Assembly (NCBI GenBank): GCA_022826665.1
Contig: JAJDUK010000059.1
Location: forward strand, 1-50,261
Direction of reading: 5' to 3'
Length of the DNA stretch: 50,261 nt
Source of the DNA: Alphaproteobacteria bacterium
GTDB taxonomy: Bacteria > Pseudomonadota > Alphaproteobacteria > UBA828
In this document: positions 18,596-26,579 of the stretch, one piece after another
Position numbering within the stretch: the first letter of the stretch is position 1
Layout: each line of letters starts with the position of its first letter
Notes under the pieces: model-generated
The model's database searches: none
Told to the model about the DNA's origin: nothing
The model's input: the letters and a program-made list of their open reading frames with translations, nothing else
Program-made: the position numbers and the translations under genes

Positions 18596-20206
18596 ATGGC
18601 AGCCCCGGAAGCGCTCGACGGCCGCTACGACTACATCGTCGTGGGCGCCGGCACGGCCGGATGCGTGCTCGCCAATCGCCTGACCGAAGACCCACGGACC
18701 CGCGTGCTGCTGCTCGAAGCCGGCCGCAGCGACGCCTACCACTGGGTCCATATCCCCGTGGGCTATCTCTACTGCATCGGCAACCCCCGCACCGACTGGA
18801 TGATGAAGACCGCGCCCGAGCCGGGCCTCAACGGGCGCAGCCTGGTCTATCCCCGCGGCAAGGTGCTGGGCGGCTGCACCGCGGTCAACGGCATGATCTA
18901 CATGCGAGGCCAGGCGGCGGACTACGACCACTGGCGCCAGCTCGGCAACCTCGGCTGGGGCTGGGACGACGTGCTGCCCTACTTCCTCAAGTCGGAGGAC
19001 CACCACGCCGGGGCGAGCCCGATGCACGGCACCGGCGGCGGTTGGAAGGTCACGACGCAGCGGCTGAGTTGGGAGATCCTGGAAGCGGTGCAAGAGGCCG
19101 CCAAGGAGTTCGGCATCGAGCCTCGCGCCGACTTCAACGACGGCGACAACGAGGGCTCGGGCTTCTTCGAGGTGAACCAGCGCAACGGCGTGCGCTGGAC
19201 CACGGCGAGCGGGTTCCTCAAGCCGGCGATGAAGCGGCCCAACCTGCGGGTCGTCCTCCAGGCCGAGACCGAGCGGCTGATCCTCGAAGGCCGCGCGATG
19301 CGCGGCGTGGTTTATCGGCACAAGGGCACCCGGCGCCAAGTGCGCGCCGAAGCCGAGGTGCTGCTGGCCGCAGGCTCGATCAACTCACCCAAGATCCTGG
19401 AGCTTTCCGGGATCGGCCAGCCCGTGCGGCTCGCCGGGCTCGGTATCGAGGTGTCGCACGAGAGCCCCGGAGTCGGCGAGAACCTGATGGATCACCTGCA
19501 GATCCGCACGGTCTACGGCGTGAGCGGCGCGACGACCCTGAACACGCTCGCGAACAGTTTCTGGGGAAAGGCGGGCATCGTCCTCGAATACGCGTTGCGC
19601 CGGAGCGGGCCGATGTCGATGGCGCCGAGCCAGTTCGGCATGTTCACGAAGTCCGACCCCGCGCTCGCCACGCCCGACCTGGAGTATCACGTCCAGCCGC
19701 TCTCCACCGACCGGCTGGGCGATCCGCTCCATCCCTACCCCGCCATCACGATGTCGGTCTGCAACCTGCGCCCGGAGAGCCGGGGGAGCTGCCACGTGAC
19801 CACCACAGACCTCGCCGCGCAGCCCGAGATCAAGCCGAACTATCTCTCGACCGCCCACGACCGCCGCATCGCGGTCAAGTCCGTCGGGCAGGTCCGACAG
19901 ATCATGGCGGCCAGGGCGCTAAAGCGTTACGCGCCGAAGGAGCTTCTTCCCGGCCCCGAGGTCCGGTCCGACGAGGACCTTGTGAAGGAGGTCGGCAACA
20001 TCGCGACCACGATCTTCCACCCGGTGGGGACGTGCAAGATGGGCGATGACCCCAACGCGGTGGTGGACTCGGAGCTGCGCGTGCACGGGCTGAAGGGCCT
20101 GCGCGTCGTCGATGCCTCGATCATGCCCCGGATCACGTCGGGCAACACCGCCTCGCCGGTCATCATGATCGCGGAGAAGGCCGCCGACATGATCCGCGGA
20201 ATGTAA
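18596..20206 (+). CDS. GMC-family FAD-dependent oxidoreductase (choline/alcohol dehydrogenase-like)
   Basis: A 536-residue GMC flavoprotein that oxidises a primary or secondary alcohol. The Rossmann motif [18 protein letters not shown] lies near the N-terminus (GAGTAG 17-22), and GMC signature 1 is around [18 protein letters not shown]. Signature 2 is [16 protein letters not shown]. The C-terminal catalytic region holds [10 protein letters not shown] and [21 protein letters not shown], which provide the His and the Asn. ATG 18596 has GGAG 6 nt upstream and is preferred to GTG 18584. It starts 19 nt after the UxaA-like gene, so co-transcription is likely. It resembles BetA-type dehydrogenases, but nothing restricts the substrate to choline. 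Confidence 0.92.
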   Translation: MAAPEALDGRYDYIVVGAGTAGCVLANRLTEDPRTRVLLLEAGRSDAYHWVHIPVGYLYCIGNPRTDWMMKTAPEPGLNGRSLVYPRGKVLGGCTAVNGMIYMRGQAADYDHWRQLGNLGWGWDDVLPYFLKSEDHHAGASPMHGTGGGWKVTTQRLSWEILEAVQEAAKEFGIEPRADFNDGDNEGSGFFEVNQRNGVRWTTASGFLKPAMKRPNLRVVLQAETERLILEGRAMRGVVYRHKGTRRQVRAEAEVLLAAGSINSPKILELSGIGQPVRLAGLGIEVSHESPGVGENLMDHLQIRTVYGVSGATTLNTLANSFWGKAGIVLEYALRRSGPMSMAPSQFGMFTKSDPALATPDLEYHVQPLSTDRLGDPLHPYPAITMSVCNLRPESRGSCHVTTTDLAAQPEIKPNYLSTAHDRRIAVKSVGQVRQIMAARALKRYAPKELLPGPEVRSDEDLVKEVGNIATTIFHPVGTCKMGDDPNAVVDSELRVHGLKGLRVVDASIMPRITSGNTASPVIMIAEKAADMIRGM

Positions 20207-20213
20207 TGAAGGC

Positions 20214-20242
20214 TCGCGAGTCCGTCATTGACGGACTCGCGA
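20214..20242 (+). other. Hairpin just after the GMC oxidoreductase gene
   Basis: A perfect 12-bp stem (TCGCGAGTCCGT with ACGGACTCGCGA) and a 5-nt loop start 8 nt after the oxidoreductase stop. No T-tract follows on the plus strand, so it may be a weak or factor-dependent terminator or an RNA-stabilising end. Its 3' arm is the beginning of the dispersed repeat at 20221-20352. Confidence 0.55.
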
Positions 20243-20352
20243 CAGGCCGCGACTGCGGCCCGCCGCCAATGCGGCGCACATCGTGCGCTCCCGCGCGCGT
20301 GACCGCGCGACGCGGAGGCGCCGGCCGCAGGCCGGCTGCCGTGAGCGAAAAA
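20221..20352. repeat. Dispersed intergenic repeat, family 1, copy 1
   Basis: A GC-rich ~132-bp element that matches 44881-45014. The first ~57 bases differ from the other copy at six positions plus one gap, and both share GCGACAGGCCGCGAC, ATGCGGCGC, GCGGAGGCGCCGGCCG and the end GCCGGCTGCCGTGAGCGA followed by an A-run. The middle is rearranged. It fills the gap between two convergent genes and abuts the terminator of the SDR gene. Confidence 0.8.
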
Positions 20353-20387
20353 TCCGGTAGCGTTTCCGTGCGAAACGGAAACGCTAC
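20348..20387 (-). terminator. Intrinsic terminator of the SDR gene
   Basis: Read on the minus strand, a perfect 13-bp stem (GTAGCGTTTCCGT with ACGGAAACGCTAC, 20357-20387, 5-nt loop) is followed by CCGGA and five T residues (complement of A at 20348-20352). The 5' arm includes the SDR stop codon (20384-20386). The structure is a strong rho-independent terminator for the leftward SDR gene. Confidence 0.75.
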
Positions 20388-21196
20388 AAGGCGGCGCCAC
20401 CGTCCAGGTTGATGGCCTGCCCGGTCACATGGGGGGCGTTCACGAGATAGAGCGCGAGCTCCGCCATGTCCTCCTCGGTCTGTGGAACGCCCTGGGGAAT
20501 GTAGCCCTCGATGAAGCGTGCGTAGGTCTGCTCCGGCGTCTCCCCTGATTCCCCGAAGGCGACGTTGAGCAGCGTCCACATCTGCGTGCCCACGATGCCG
20601 GGGCAGATGCAGTTGACCGTGATGCCCTCGCGCGCCACCTCCTTGGCGAGCGCGTTCGAGAAGCCGATGACCGCGAACTTGGACGCGCAATAATGCGAGA
20701 GCGTCGCGGTGCCGAACTTGCCCGCGACCGAGGAGATGTTGACGATCCGGCCGCCGTCGCCCTGCGCGCGCATCTGGATGACCGCCGCCTTGTTCACGAG
20801 GAACGTACCCTTGGCGTTCACATCCATGATGTTGTCCCACTCCGCCTCGCTCATCTTAGCGATGGGGCGGGCGGTGATCACGCCGGCCGCATTGACCACG
20901 ACATCGACCCGGCCGAAGCGCTCGACCGCCTGCGCGAACATGGCGTCGACGGCAGAGGCGTCGGAGACATCCGCATCGATGGCGATGGCATCGCCGCCGA
21001 TCTCCTGCGCCACGGCAAGCGCCGCTGAGTAGCCGCCGATGTGATTCGTTTCGTACTGGTTCTCGGCACTCGGCGCGTGTTCCAGCCCGTTGAGGGCGAG
21101 CTTCATGCCCTCGCGCGCGAACAGCAACGCAACGCCCTTGCCGATTCCGGTGCCGCCACCGGTGATGAGTGCCACCTTCCCCGCTACGTCGGACAT
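20384..21196 (-). CDS. Short-chain dehydrogenase/reductase
   Basis: A 270-residue classical SDR, probably NAD(P)-dependent oxidation of an alcohol or reduction of a ketone. The cofactor motif is TGGGTGIGKG (12-21) and the structural motif is VVNAAG (100-105). The catalytic set is S155/S156 in NISS, Y169 and K173 in YCASK, and N127 in DVNAKG. The C-terminus VTGQAINLDGGAAL is typical. A stretch near 41-60 (APSAENQYETNHIGGYSAAL) is longer than in most family members. ATG 21194-21196; an in-frame upstream start at 21283 overlaps the rplM promoter and is rejected. It faces rplM divergently and converges on the GMC gene; its substrate is unknown. Confidence 0.9.
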   Translation of the reverse strand: MSDVAGKVALITGGGTGIGKGVALLFAREGMKLALNGLEHAPSAENQYETNHIGGYSAALAVAQEIGGDAIAIDADVSDASAVDAMFAQAVERFGRVDVVVNAAGVITARPIAKMSEAEWDNIMDVNAKGTFLVNKAAVIQMRAQGDGGRIVNISSVAGKFGTATLSHYCASKFAVIGFSNALAKEVAREGITVNCICPGIVGTQMWTLLNVAFGESGETPEQTYARFIEGYIPQGVPQTEEDMAELALYLVNAPHVTGQAINLDGGAAL

Positions 21197-21258
21197 GGTC
21201 CTCAAACTCCGTCTTCGATCCACGCGATAGTGCCACGCATCATCCCGCAACGCTGCCG

Positions 21259-21286
21259 TTGACTGGGCAAAGTCCTGTGGCATACT
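21259..21286 (+). promoter_or_regulatory. Candidate promoter for rplM-rpsI
   Basis: TTGACT (21259-21264) and CATACT (21281-21286) are separated by 16 nt in the divergent intergenic region. Transcription would start near 21293, about 70 nt before the rplM ATG. This leaves a leader in which ribosomal-protein feedback could act, though I see no defined structure. Confidence 0.5.
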
Positions 21287-21361
21287 CCCGGCGGCGCGCG
21301 GGCCGGCGAGAGCCGAACGAGGCCGCGCGCCGTTTTGTCACATCCCATCGTCGTGAGCGAA

Positions 21362-21835
21362 ATGAAAACCTTCTCGGCAACGCCTGCCACTATCGAGAAG
21401 AAGTGGATGCTGGTGGACGCGGAGGACCTCGTCCTCGGCCGGCTCGCCAGCATCGTCGCGAGCCGTCTGCGCGGCAAGCACAAGCCGAGCTACACCCCGC
21501 ATATGGATTGCGGCGACAACATCATCATCGTCAATGCCGGGAAGGTCCGGCTCACCGGGCGCAAGCGGGAAGACAAGCTCTATCACCACCACACCGGGTA
21601 TCCCGGCGGCCTCAAGACCCGCACGGCGGCCCGCATCCTCGGTGGCAAGAAGCCCGAGGAGGTGGTGATCAAGGCGGTGCAGCGGATGATCCCCAAGGGC
21701 CCCTTGGGGCGCCGGCAAATGGCGAACCTCAAGGTCTATCCCGGCCCGGACCATCCGCACGAGGCGCAGCAGCCGGAGCCCCTCGATATCGCCGCGATGA
21801 ATCCGAAGAACGCGAGGAGCACGCTCCGTGGTTGA
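21362..21835 (+). CDS. rplM: 50S ribosomal protein L13
   Basis: A 157-residue L13, a large-subunit protein that binds 23S rRNA early in assembly. Alphaproteobacterial L13 begins MKTFSA..., which fits ATG 21362; the frame extends to 21335 (MSHPIVVSE), but those residues are not part of the family. Recognisable blocks are [43 protein letters not shown] and MIPKGPLGR. The gene overlaps rpsI by 8 nt, the usual L13-S9 coupling. Confidence 0.97.
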   Translation: MKTFSATPATIEKKWMLVDAEDLVLGRLASIVASRLRGKHKPSYTPHMDCGDNIIIVNAGKVRLTGRKREDKLYHHHTGYPGGLKTRTAARILGGKKPEEVVIKAVQRMIPKGPLGRRQMANLKVYPGPDHPHEAQQPEPLDIAAMNPKNARSTLRG

Positions 21836-22310
21836 CGAGCCGAAGACTCTGACCAGCCTTGCCGAGCTCGGTGAGGTCGCCCGGCCCGACGCTGACATCG
21901 AGCCGGAGCCGCAGATCGACCGGCTCGGCCGCACCTACTCGACCGGCAAGCGCAAGGACGCGGTTGCGCGCGTGTGGCTGCGGCCCGGCATCGGCACGAT
22001 CACGGTGAACAAGCGCCCGGTGGAGGACTACTTCGCCCGCCCGGCGCTTCGGATGATCATCAACCAGCCGGCGGAGCTGGTCGGGCGCCGCACGCAGTAC
22101 GACGTCATCTGCACGGTCAAGGGCGGCGGCCTCTCGGGTCAGGCGGGGGCGCTGCGTCATGGCATCAGCCGGGCGCTCGCGGCGCGCGAGCCGGAGCTGC
22201 GCAAGATGCTCAAGTCCGGCGGCTTCCTCACCCGCGACAGCCGCGTCGTGGAGCGCAAGAAGTACGGCAAGCGCAAGGCCCGCCGCAGCTTCCAGTTCTC
22301 CAAACGCTGA
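21828..22310 (+). CDS. rpsI: 30S ribosomal protein S9
   Basis: A 160-residue S9, a small-subunit protein whose basic C-terminal tail reaches the P-site tRNA. The conserved core begins at [16 protein letters not shown] (about 37). [19 protein letters not shown] and the C-terminal [16 protein letters not shown] are diagnostic, and the terminal SKR is intact. The ~35-residue acidic N-terminal extension is common in alphaproteobacterial S9. GTG 21828 has GAGGAG 8 nt upstream and overlaps the end of rplM. Confidence 0.97.
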   Translation: MVDEPKTLTSLAELGEVARPDADIEPEPQIDRLGRTYSTGKRKDAVARVWLRPGIGTITVNKRPVEDYFARPALRMIINQPAELVGRRTQYDVICTVKGGGLSGQAGALRHGISRALAAREPELRKMLKSGGFLTRDSRVVERKKYGKRKARRSFQFSKR

Positions 22311-22367
22311 GTTGGGCGTCGCCGGCGCGCCTTTACCTCCGGTTTTCGCGATCGAAATAGGCTTCCC

Positions 22368-23426
22368 ATGAGCCCCTCCTCCTCAGGCACGGGCAACACC
22401 GCGCGCGTCGGCGTGCTCGGCGCGAGCGGCTATACCGGCGGCGAGCTGCTGCGCCTGCTGGCGCATCACGACGGCTTCTCGGTCGGCCTGCTGACCGCCG
22501 AGCGCCGCGCGGGCCAGAGCCTGGGCGCAGTCTTTCCCCATCTCGACGGCGCGGGCTATCCCGACCTTGTCAAGATCGAGGACGCCGCATGGGATGCGCT
22601 CGACGCGGTCTTCTGCTGCCTGCCTCACGGCACCACGCAGGAGGTTATTGCCGCCCTCCCCGAGCACCTGAAGGTTGTGGATCTCTCGGCCGACTTCCGG
22701 CTCGCCGACCCCGAGGTCTATGCCGCATGGTACGGGCGGGCGCACGGCGCCGTCGCGCTTCAGGCCGAGGCGGTCTACGGACTCACCGAGCTCGCGCGTG
22801 AGGAGGTCCGCAGCGCCCGCCTTGTGGCGAACCCCGGCTGCTACCCGACCTCCGCGCAGCTGCCGCTGGCGCCGCTACTCGAAGACGGGTTGATCGAGAG
22901 CGACGACATCATCATCGACGCCAAGTCGGGGGTCTCCGGCGCCGGGCGCGAGGCCAAGCAGGCGAGCCTCTTCGCGGAAGTCGGCGAGGGCGTGCACGCC
23001 TACGGCATCGCCGCCCACCGCCACGCGCCCGAGATCGAGCAAGGGCTCTCGGCCGCGACCGGCGCGCCGGTCCGGGTTAACTTCACGCCTCACCTCATGC
23101 CGATGAACCGCGGCATTCTGGCGACGATCTACGTGCGCAGCCGGGCGGGCGCCGATGGCCTGCGCGAAGCCCTCGCCCGGCGCTACGCGGACGAGCCGTT
23201 CGTGCGCGTGCTGCCTGCGGGCATGGCGCCGGCGACGCGCCACGTGCGGGGCTCCAACCACTGCCTCATCGGGGTCTTCGACGACCGGATCGAGGGGCGC
23301 GCCATCCTGATCTCGGCCATCGACAATCTGGTCAAGGGCGCTTCGGGCCAGGCGATCCAGAACATGAACCTGATGCACGCCCTGCCGGAGACGACCGGGC
23401 TCGAGCAGGCGCCGCTCTTTCCGTAG
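22368..23426 (+). CDS. argC: N-acetyl-gamma-glutamyl-phosphate reductase
   Basis: A 352-residue ArgC, the NADPH-dependent third step of arginine biosynthesis, reducing N-acetylglutamyl phosphate to the semialdehyde. It has the nucleotide motif GVLGASGYTGGELLRLL (about 15-31), the catalytic cysteine in NPGCYPTSAQ (C158), and the C-terminal block NLVKGASGQAIQNMNLM. Length matches the long (~350) class. ATG 22368 lies 57 nt after rpsI; the rplM-rpsI-argC order is common in Rhodospirillales-like genomes. The gene ends 14 nt before the next start, so it is probably co-transcribed with it. Confidence 0.96.
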   Translation: MSPSSSGTGNTARVGVLGASGYTGGELLRLLAHHDGFSVGLLTAERRAGQSLGAVFPHLDGAGYPDLVKIEDAAWDALDAVFCCLPHGTTQEVIAALPEHLKVVDLSADFRLADPEVYAAWYGRAHGAVALQAEAVYGLTELAREEVRSARLVANPGCYPTSAQLPLAPLLEDGLIESDDIIIDAKSGVSGAGREAKQASLFAEVGEGVHAYGIAAHRHAPEIEQGLSAATGAPVRVNFTPHLMPMNRGILATIYVRSRAGADGLREALARRYADEPFVRVLPAGMAPATRHVRGSNHCLIGVFDDRIEGRAILISAIDNLVKGASGQAIQNMNLMHALPETTGLEQAPLFP

Positions 23427-23440
23427 CGAGACGGGAGCCT

Positions 23441-24034
23441 ATGTCCGCCGGCCTGCTGCTCCCTTATCGCCACCGCTGGCCTCAGGTGGCGCCGAGCGCC
23501 TTCGTCGCCGCCGGCAGCACCGTGATCGGCGACGTCGTCCTCGGGGAGCAGTCGAGCATCTGGTTCAACTGTGTCCTGCGCGGCGACGTGAACTACATCC
23601 GCATGGGCGCGCGCAGCAACGTTCAGGACGGCACGATCATCCATACGGCCACGGCGGACGGCCCCACGCTCATCGGCGACGACGTGGTGGTGGGTCACAT
23701 GTGCCTGCTGCACGCCTGCATCCTGGAAGACGCCTGCATGATCGGCATGGGCGCCACCGTGATGGATTTCGCGGTGGTGGAGAGCGGCGCGTGGGTCGCC
23801 GCCGGCGCGCTGGTGACGCCGGGCAAGCGGGTCAAGAGCGGCGAGATGTGGATGGGCAGGCCCGCGAAGGCGGTGCGCATGGTGAGCAACGCGGAGTGCG
23901 AGACCATCACCACCATCGCCCGGCGCTACGCCAACCGTGCCGGCGAGTACCGGGCCTCCTCGGGCCCGCCGCAGCGCGCGTCGGCAGCTACGACGCCAGG
24001 ACGTAGGCGCCCGGCGCGTCCTCGATCGGCCTGA
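23441..24034 (+). CDS. Gamma-class carbonic anhydrase-like left-handed beta-helix protein
   Basis: A 197-residue hexapeptide-repeat protein of the gamma-carbonic-anhydrase/YrdA/PaaY group. The repeats run from about 25 to 155 (for example GSTVIGDVVLGEQSSIWFN, VLRGDVNYIRMGARSNVQDG, VVGHMCLLHACILEDACMIG). Candidate zinc histidines lie in IIHTA, GHMC and LLHAC. The RGD start and NVQDG are family hallmarks. Carbonic anhydrase activity is not guaranteed in this family. ATG 23441 has GGGAG 7 nt upstream. The last ~45 residues are Pro/Arg/Ala-rich and not part of the fold, and the gene runs 47 bp into the 3' end of the opposing PHA synthase gene. Confidence 0.88.
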   Translation: MSAGLLLPYRHRWPQVAPSAFVAAGSTVIGDVVLGEQSSIWFNCVLRGDVNYIRMGARSNVQDGTIIHTATADGPTLIGDDVVVGHMCLLHACILEDACMIGMGATVMDFAVVESGAWVAAGALVTPGKRVKSGEMWMGRPAKAVRMVSNAECETITTIARRYANRAGEYRASSGPPQRASAATTPGRRRPARPRSA

Positions 24035-25781
24035 GCGCGCCGTCGCCGGGGACGCGCGCCGGCACCTTCTTGCCGCCTGAGCGGCGGCGTTGCCAGGCGT
24101 GCCAGTCGTTCCACCAAGAGCCCTCGTGGTGTTCGGCTGCGGCGAGCCAGGCATCGGCATCCTGCGACTCGCCGACCGGCCCGGTCCAGTAGCCGTACTT
24201 GCCGGCCTCGGGCGGGTTGATGATACCGGCGATATGGCCGGAGGCGCCGAGCACGAAGCGGCGCTGCCCCCGATAGAGCCCGCACGCGGCGAAGCAGGAC
24301 TGCCACGGCGCGATGTGGTCCTCCCGCGTCGCCACGATATAGGTCGGGATGTCGATGCGGCCGAGGTCGATGGGCACGCCGGCGAGGCTCATGCCCTCCG
24401 GCCGGGCCAGCAGGTTCTCCTGATACATCTTGCGCAGGTAGAAGCCGTGCATCGCCGCCGGCATCCGGGTCGAATCCGCGTTCCAGAAGAGCAGGTCGAA
24501 GGGCAGCGGCTCGCGGCCGAGCAGGTAGTTGTTGACCACGAAGGACCAGATCAGATCGTTGGCGCGCAGCATGTTGAAGGTCGTCGCCATGTGCCGGCCG
24601 TCGAGATAACCCGTTTCAGCCATCATGGCCTCGAGCGACTCGAGCTGGGCATCGTCGATAAAGACGCCGAGCTCGCCGGGCTCGGCGAAATCGACGAGGG
24701 AGGCAAAGAAGGTGGCGCTCCTGATCCGCTTCTCGCCCCGCGCCGCGAGGTAGGCCAGCGTCGCGGCAGTGAGCGTGCCGCCCAGGCAGTAGCCGATCGC
24801 CGCGACATCGCGCTCGCCCGTCGCCTGCTCGATCGCATCGAGCGCGGCCAGCGGGCCGTCCACCATGTAGTCCTCGAAGGTCTTCTCGGCGAGGCGCTCG
24901 TCCGGATTGATCCACGAGATCATGAAGACCGAATAGCCCTTCGATACCGCCCACCTGACGAACGAGTTCTTCGGCCGCAGGTCGAGCACGTAGTACTTGT
25001 TGATCCAGGGCGGCACGACGAGGAGTGGCCGGCGAAACATCGTCTCGGTGCTCGGCGCATACTGGATCAGCTGCATCAGGTCGTTCTGGAAGACGACCTT
25101 TCCGGGCGTCGTGGCGATGGTCTCGCCCAGGACGAAATGGTCCTCGTCCGACATGCGCGGCGCGAACCGACCCTCGTTGCGCTCCAGGTCGTCGAGCACG
25201 TTGCGCAGGCCCTTTAACAAGTTTTCGCCCCTGGTCTCGGCAGTCTCCTTGAGTGCTGCGGGGTTGGTGGCGAGGAAATTGGTGGGCGCCAGCGCATCGA
25301 CGAATTGGCGCGTGTAGAAGGCGAGCTTGGCAGCATCCTTCTCGTCGAGGCCGCGCAGGTTCCCCACCGCCGACTGCATGCAGCCGGCGGTCAGCAGGTA
25401 CGATTGCTTCAGGTGATCGAAGACCCAGCTCTCGGTCCAGGCAGGATCGCGAAAGCGTCGGTCGTCTGGCGCGGGCTCGGCCACCGGCTCGGCGGGCTCT
25501 TCGCCCTGCAGGCGCTGCGCACCCTGCTGCCACAGCCTGAGATAGCCGTCCCACCACTTCATCTGGGCGTCGATCAGCGGCGACGGATCGTCGGCCAGGC
25601 TCCGCGCCATCGCCCCCAGGGCGGCGCTGAGGTTGAGCGGGTCGGATGCCGCCCCGGCACCCGTCGCGCCCTGCCCGCTCAGGAATCGCGCCGCGATCCG
25701 CTGGCTTTGCTCCGCAATGGCGGCGAGTTGGTCGGCCATGTCGTGTTCCGTCGCGTCTGCGGCGGGCGGGTCGTCGGGCAT
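23988..25781 (-). CDS. phaC: Class I poly(3-hydroxyalkanoate) synthase
   Basis: A 597-residue PhaC polymerising (R)-3-hydroxyacyl-CoA on the surface of PHA granules. The lipase-like box is GYCLGG (330-335), with the nucleophile cysteine C332. The catalytic Asp lies in ATREDHIAPWQS and the His in LGASGHIAGIINPP. The substrate-domain phrase PPWINKYYVLDLRPKNS is diagnostic for class I. ATG 25779-25781 gives the typical ~590-residue length; the frame extends to 25841 and another Met lies at 25739, so the start is uncertain by ~20 codons. No phaAB or phasin genes are adjacent. Confidence 0.94.
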   Translation of the reverse strand: MPDDPPAADATEHDMADQLAAIAEQSQRIAARFLSGQGATGAGAASDPLNLSAALGAMARSLADDPSPLIDAQMKWWDGYLRLWQQGAQRLQGEEPAEPVAEPAPDDRRFRDPAWTESWVFDHLKQSYLLTAGCMQSAVGNLRGLDEKDAAKLAFYTRQFVDALAPTNFLATNPAALKETAETRGENLLKGLRNVLDDLERNEGRFAPRMSDEDHFVLGETIATTPGKVVFQNDLMQLIQYAPSTETMFRRPLLVVPPWINKYYVLDLRPKNSFVRWAVSKGYSVFMISWINPDERLAEKTFEDYMVDGPLAALDAIEQATGERDVAAIGYCLGGTLTAATLAYLAARGEKRIRSATFFASLVDFAEPGELGVFIDDAQLESLEAMMAETGYLDGRHMATTFNMLRANDLIWSFVVNNYLLGREPLPFDLLFWNADSTRMPAAMHGFYLRKMYQENLLARPEGMSLAGVPIDLGRIDIPTYIVATREDHIAPWQSCFAACGLYRGQRRFVLGASGHIAGIINPPEAGKYGYWTGPVGESQDADAWLAAAEHHEGSWWNDWHAWQRRRSGGKKVPARVPGDGALRPIEDAPGAYVLAS

Positions 25782-25938
25782 CGCAAGCCGTGTCCGTGCG
25801 GGGTGGGTTGGCAGGCGCACCTGTCGGCCGCCGCCCGCCAATGCGAATGATCTGAATTGCGTATATGCTACCCGCGAGTCGGACGGTTCTCAACGCTGGC
25901 GGTTGCAGGGCATCGCCAGCCAACCAGGAGAATTCCCC

Positions 25939-26358
25939 ATGCACGATTCCCAGGGCCATCAGGCGACCACACCCACTCTCAGGCGGCAGCGGATGCGGCC
26001 ACTCGCGCTCCTCGCGATCGGGCCGCTTGCTCTCGGCCTCGTCGTGACCGGATGCACGGCGGTCGAGGACACGACCGATTACATCGGCGACCTCTTCAGT
26101 TATGTCGAGGACGACGACGAGATCTTCGGCAGCGATGACGTCTCCAGCGGTGACGAGCCCTACCGCTCCGTCAGCGAAGTGCCGAGCGAGGCGCCCGCCG
26201 TTTCGAGTGCGGAAGAGCGTGTCGAGCTGACCGCCGGCCTGGTAGCGGACCGCGAGAAGGCGCAACACACGGCCGAGGAACTTCGTGCGCGGGTGGAGTC
26301 GGAAGAGCCGATGACGCAGGTTCGCGCCGTGTATCAGCCGGCGGAGGAAACCGAGTAG
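25939..26358 (+). CDS. Small acidic lipoprotein, hypothetical
   Basis: A 139-residue protein with a signal segment (PLALLAIGPLALGLVV) and lipobox VVTGC placing the lipidated Cys near residue 39. The mature part is highly acidic (VEDDDEIFGSDDVSSGDE), then has a charged helical stretch (RVELTAGLVADREKAQHTAEELRARV) that could form a short coiled coil, consistent with a periplasmic lipoprotein. ATG 25939 has AGGAGA 8 nt upstream and is much better supported than upstream in-frame codons, which overlap phaC. A possible TATGCT -10 lies at 25864-25869 without a clear -35. I do not recognise the family. Confidence 0.75.
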   Translation: MHDSQGHQATTPTLRRQRMRPLALLAIGPLALGLVVTGCTAVEDTTDYIGDLFSYVEDDDEIFGSDDVSSGDEPYRSVSEVPSEAPAVSSAEERVELTAGLVADREKAQHTAEELRARVESEEPMTQVRAVYQPAEETE

Positions 26359-26579
26359 CCTGCAGCGGCGAACGGCGGATGATCCTGCTGGGCGTCTTGC
26401 TCGACCGTACCAACGGCGCACCGGCAGCCGCCGGCGTGTCGTGCCCCTCGTCTCACGACCGGCCCGCCGAGATCCCTCCCCTGTCGTGACCCATCGCCCC
26501 CACTGTGTGCCGGGCGGTCGAGGATCGGCCGGCCGCGTTGACTCGACGCCACAGACCAACCTGAAAGAAGTACATCTTC

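Noticed and set aside
16579-18597. A minus-strand open frame of ~670 codons over the UxaA-like gene
   Set aside because: Shadow frame with no recognisable motif, no ribosome site, and biased composition; the plus-strand frame has clear family sequence.
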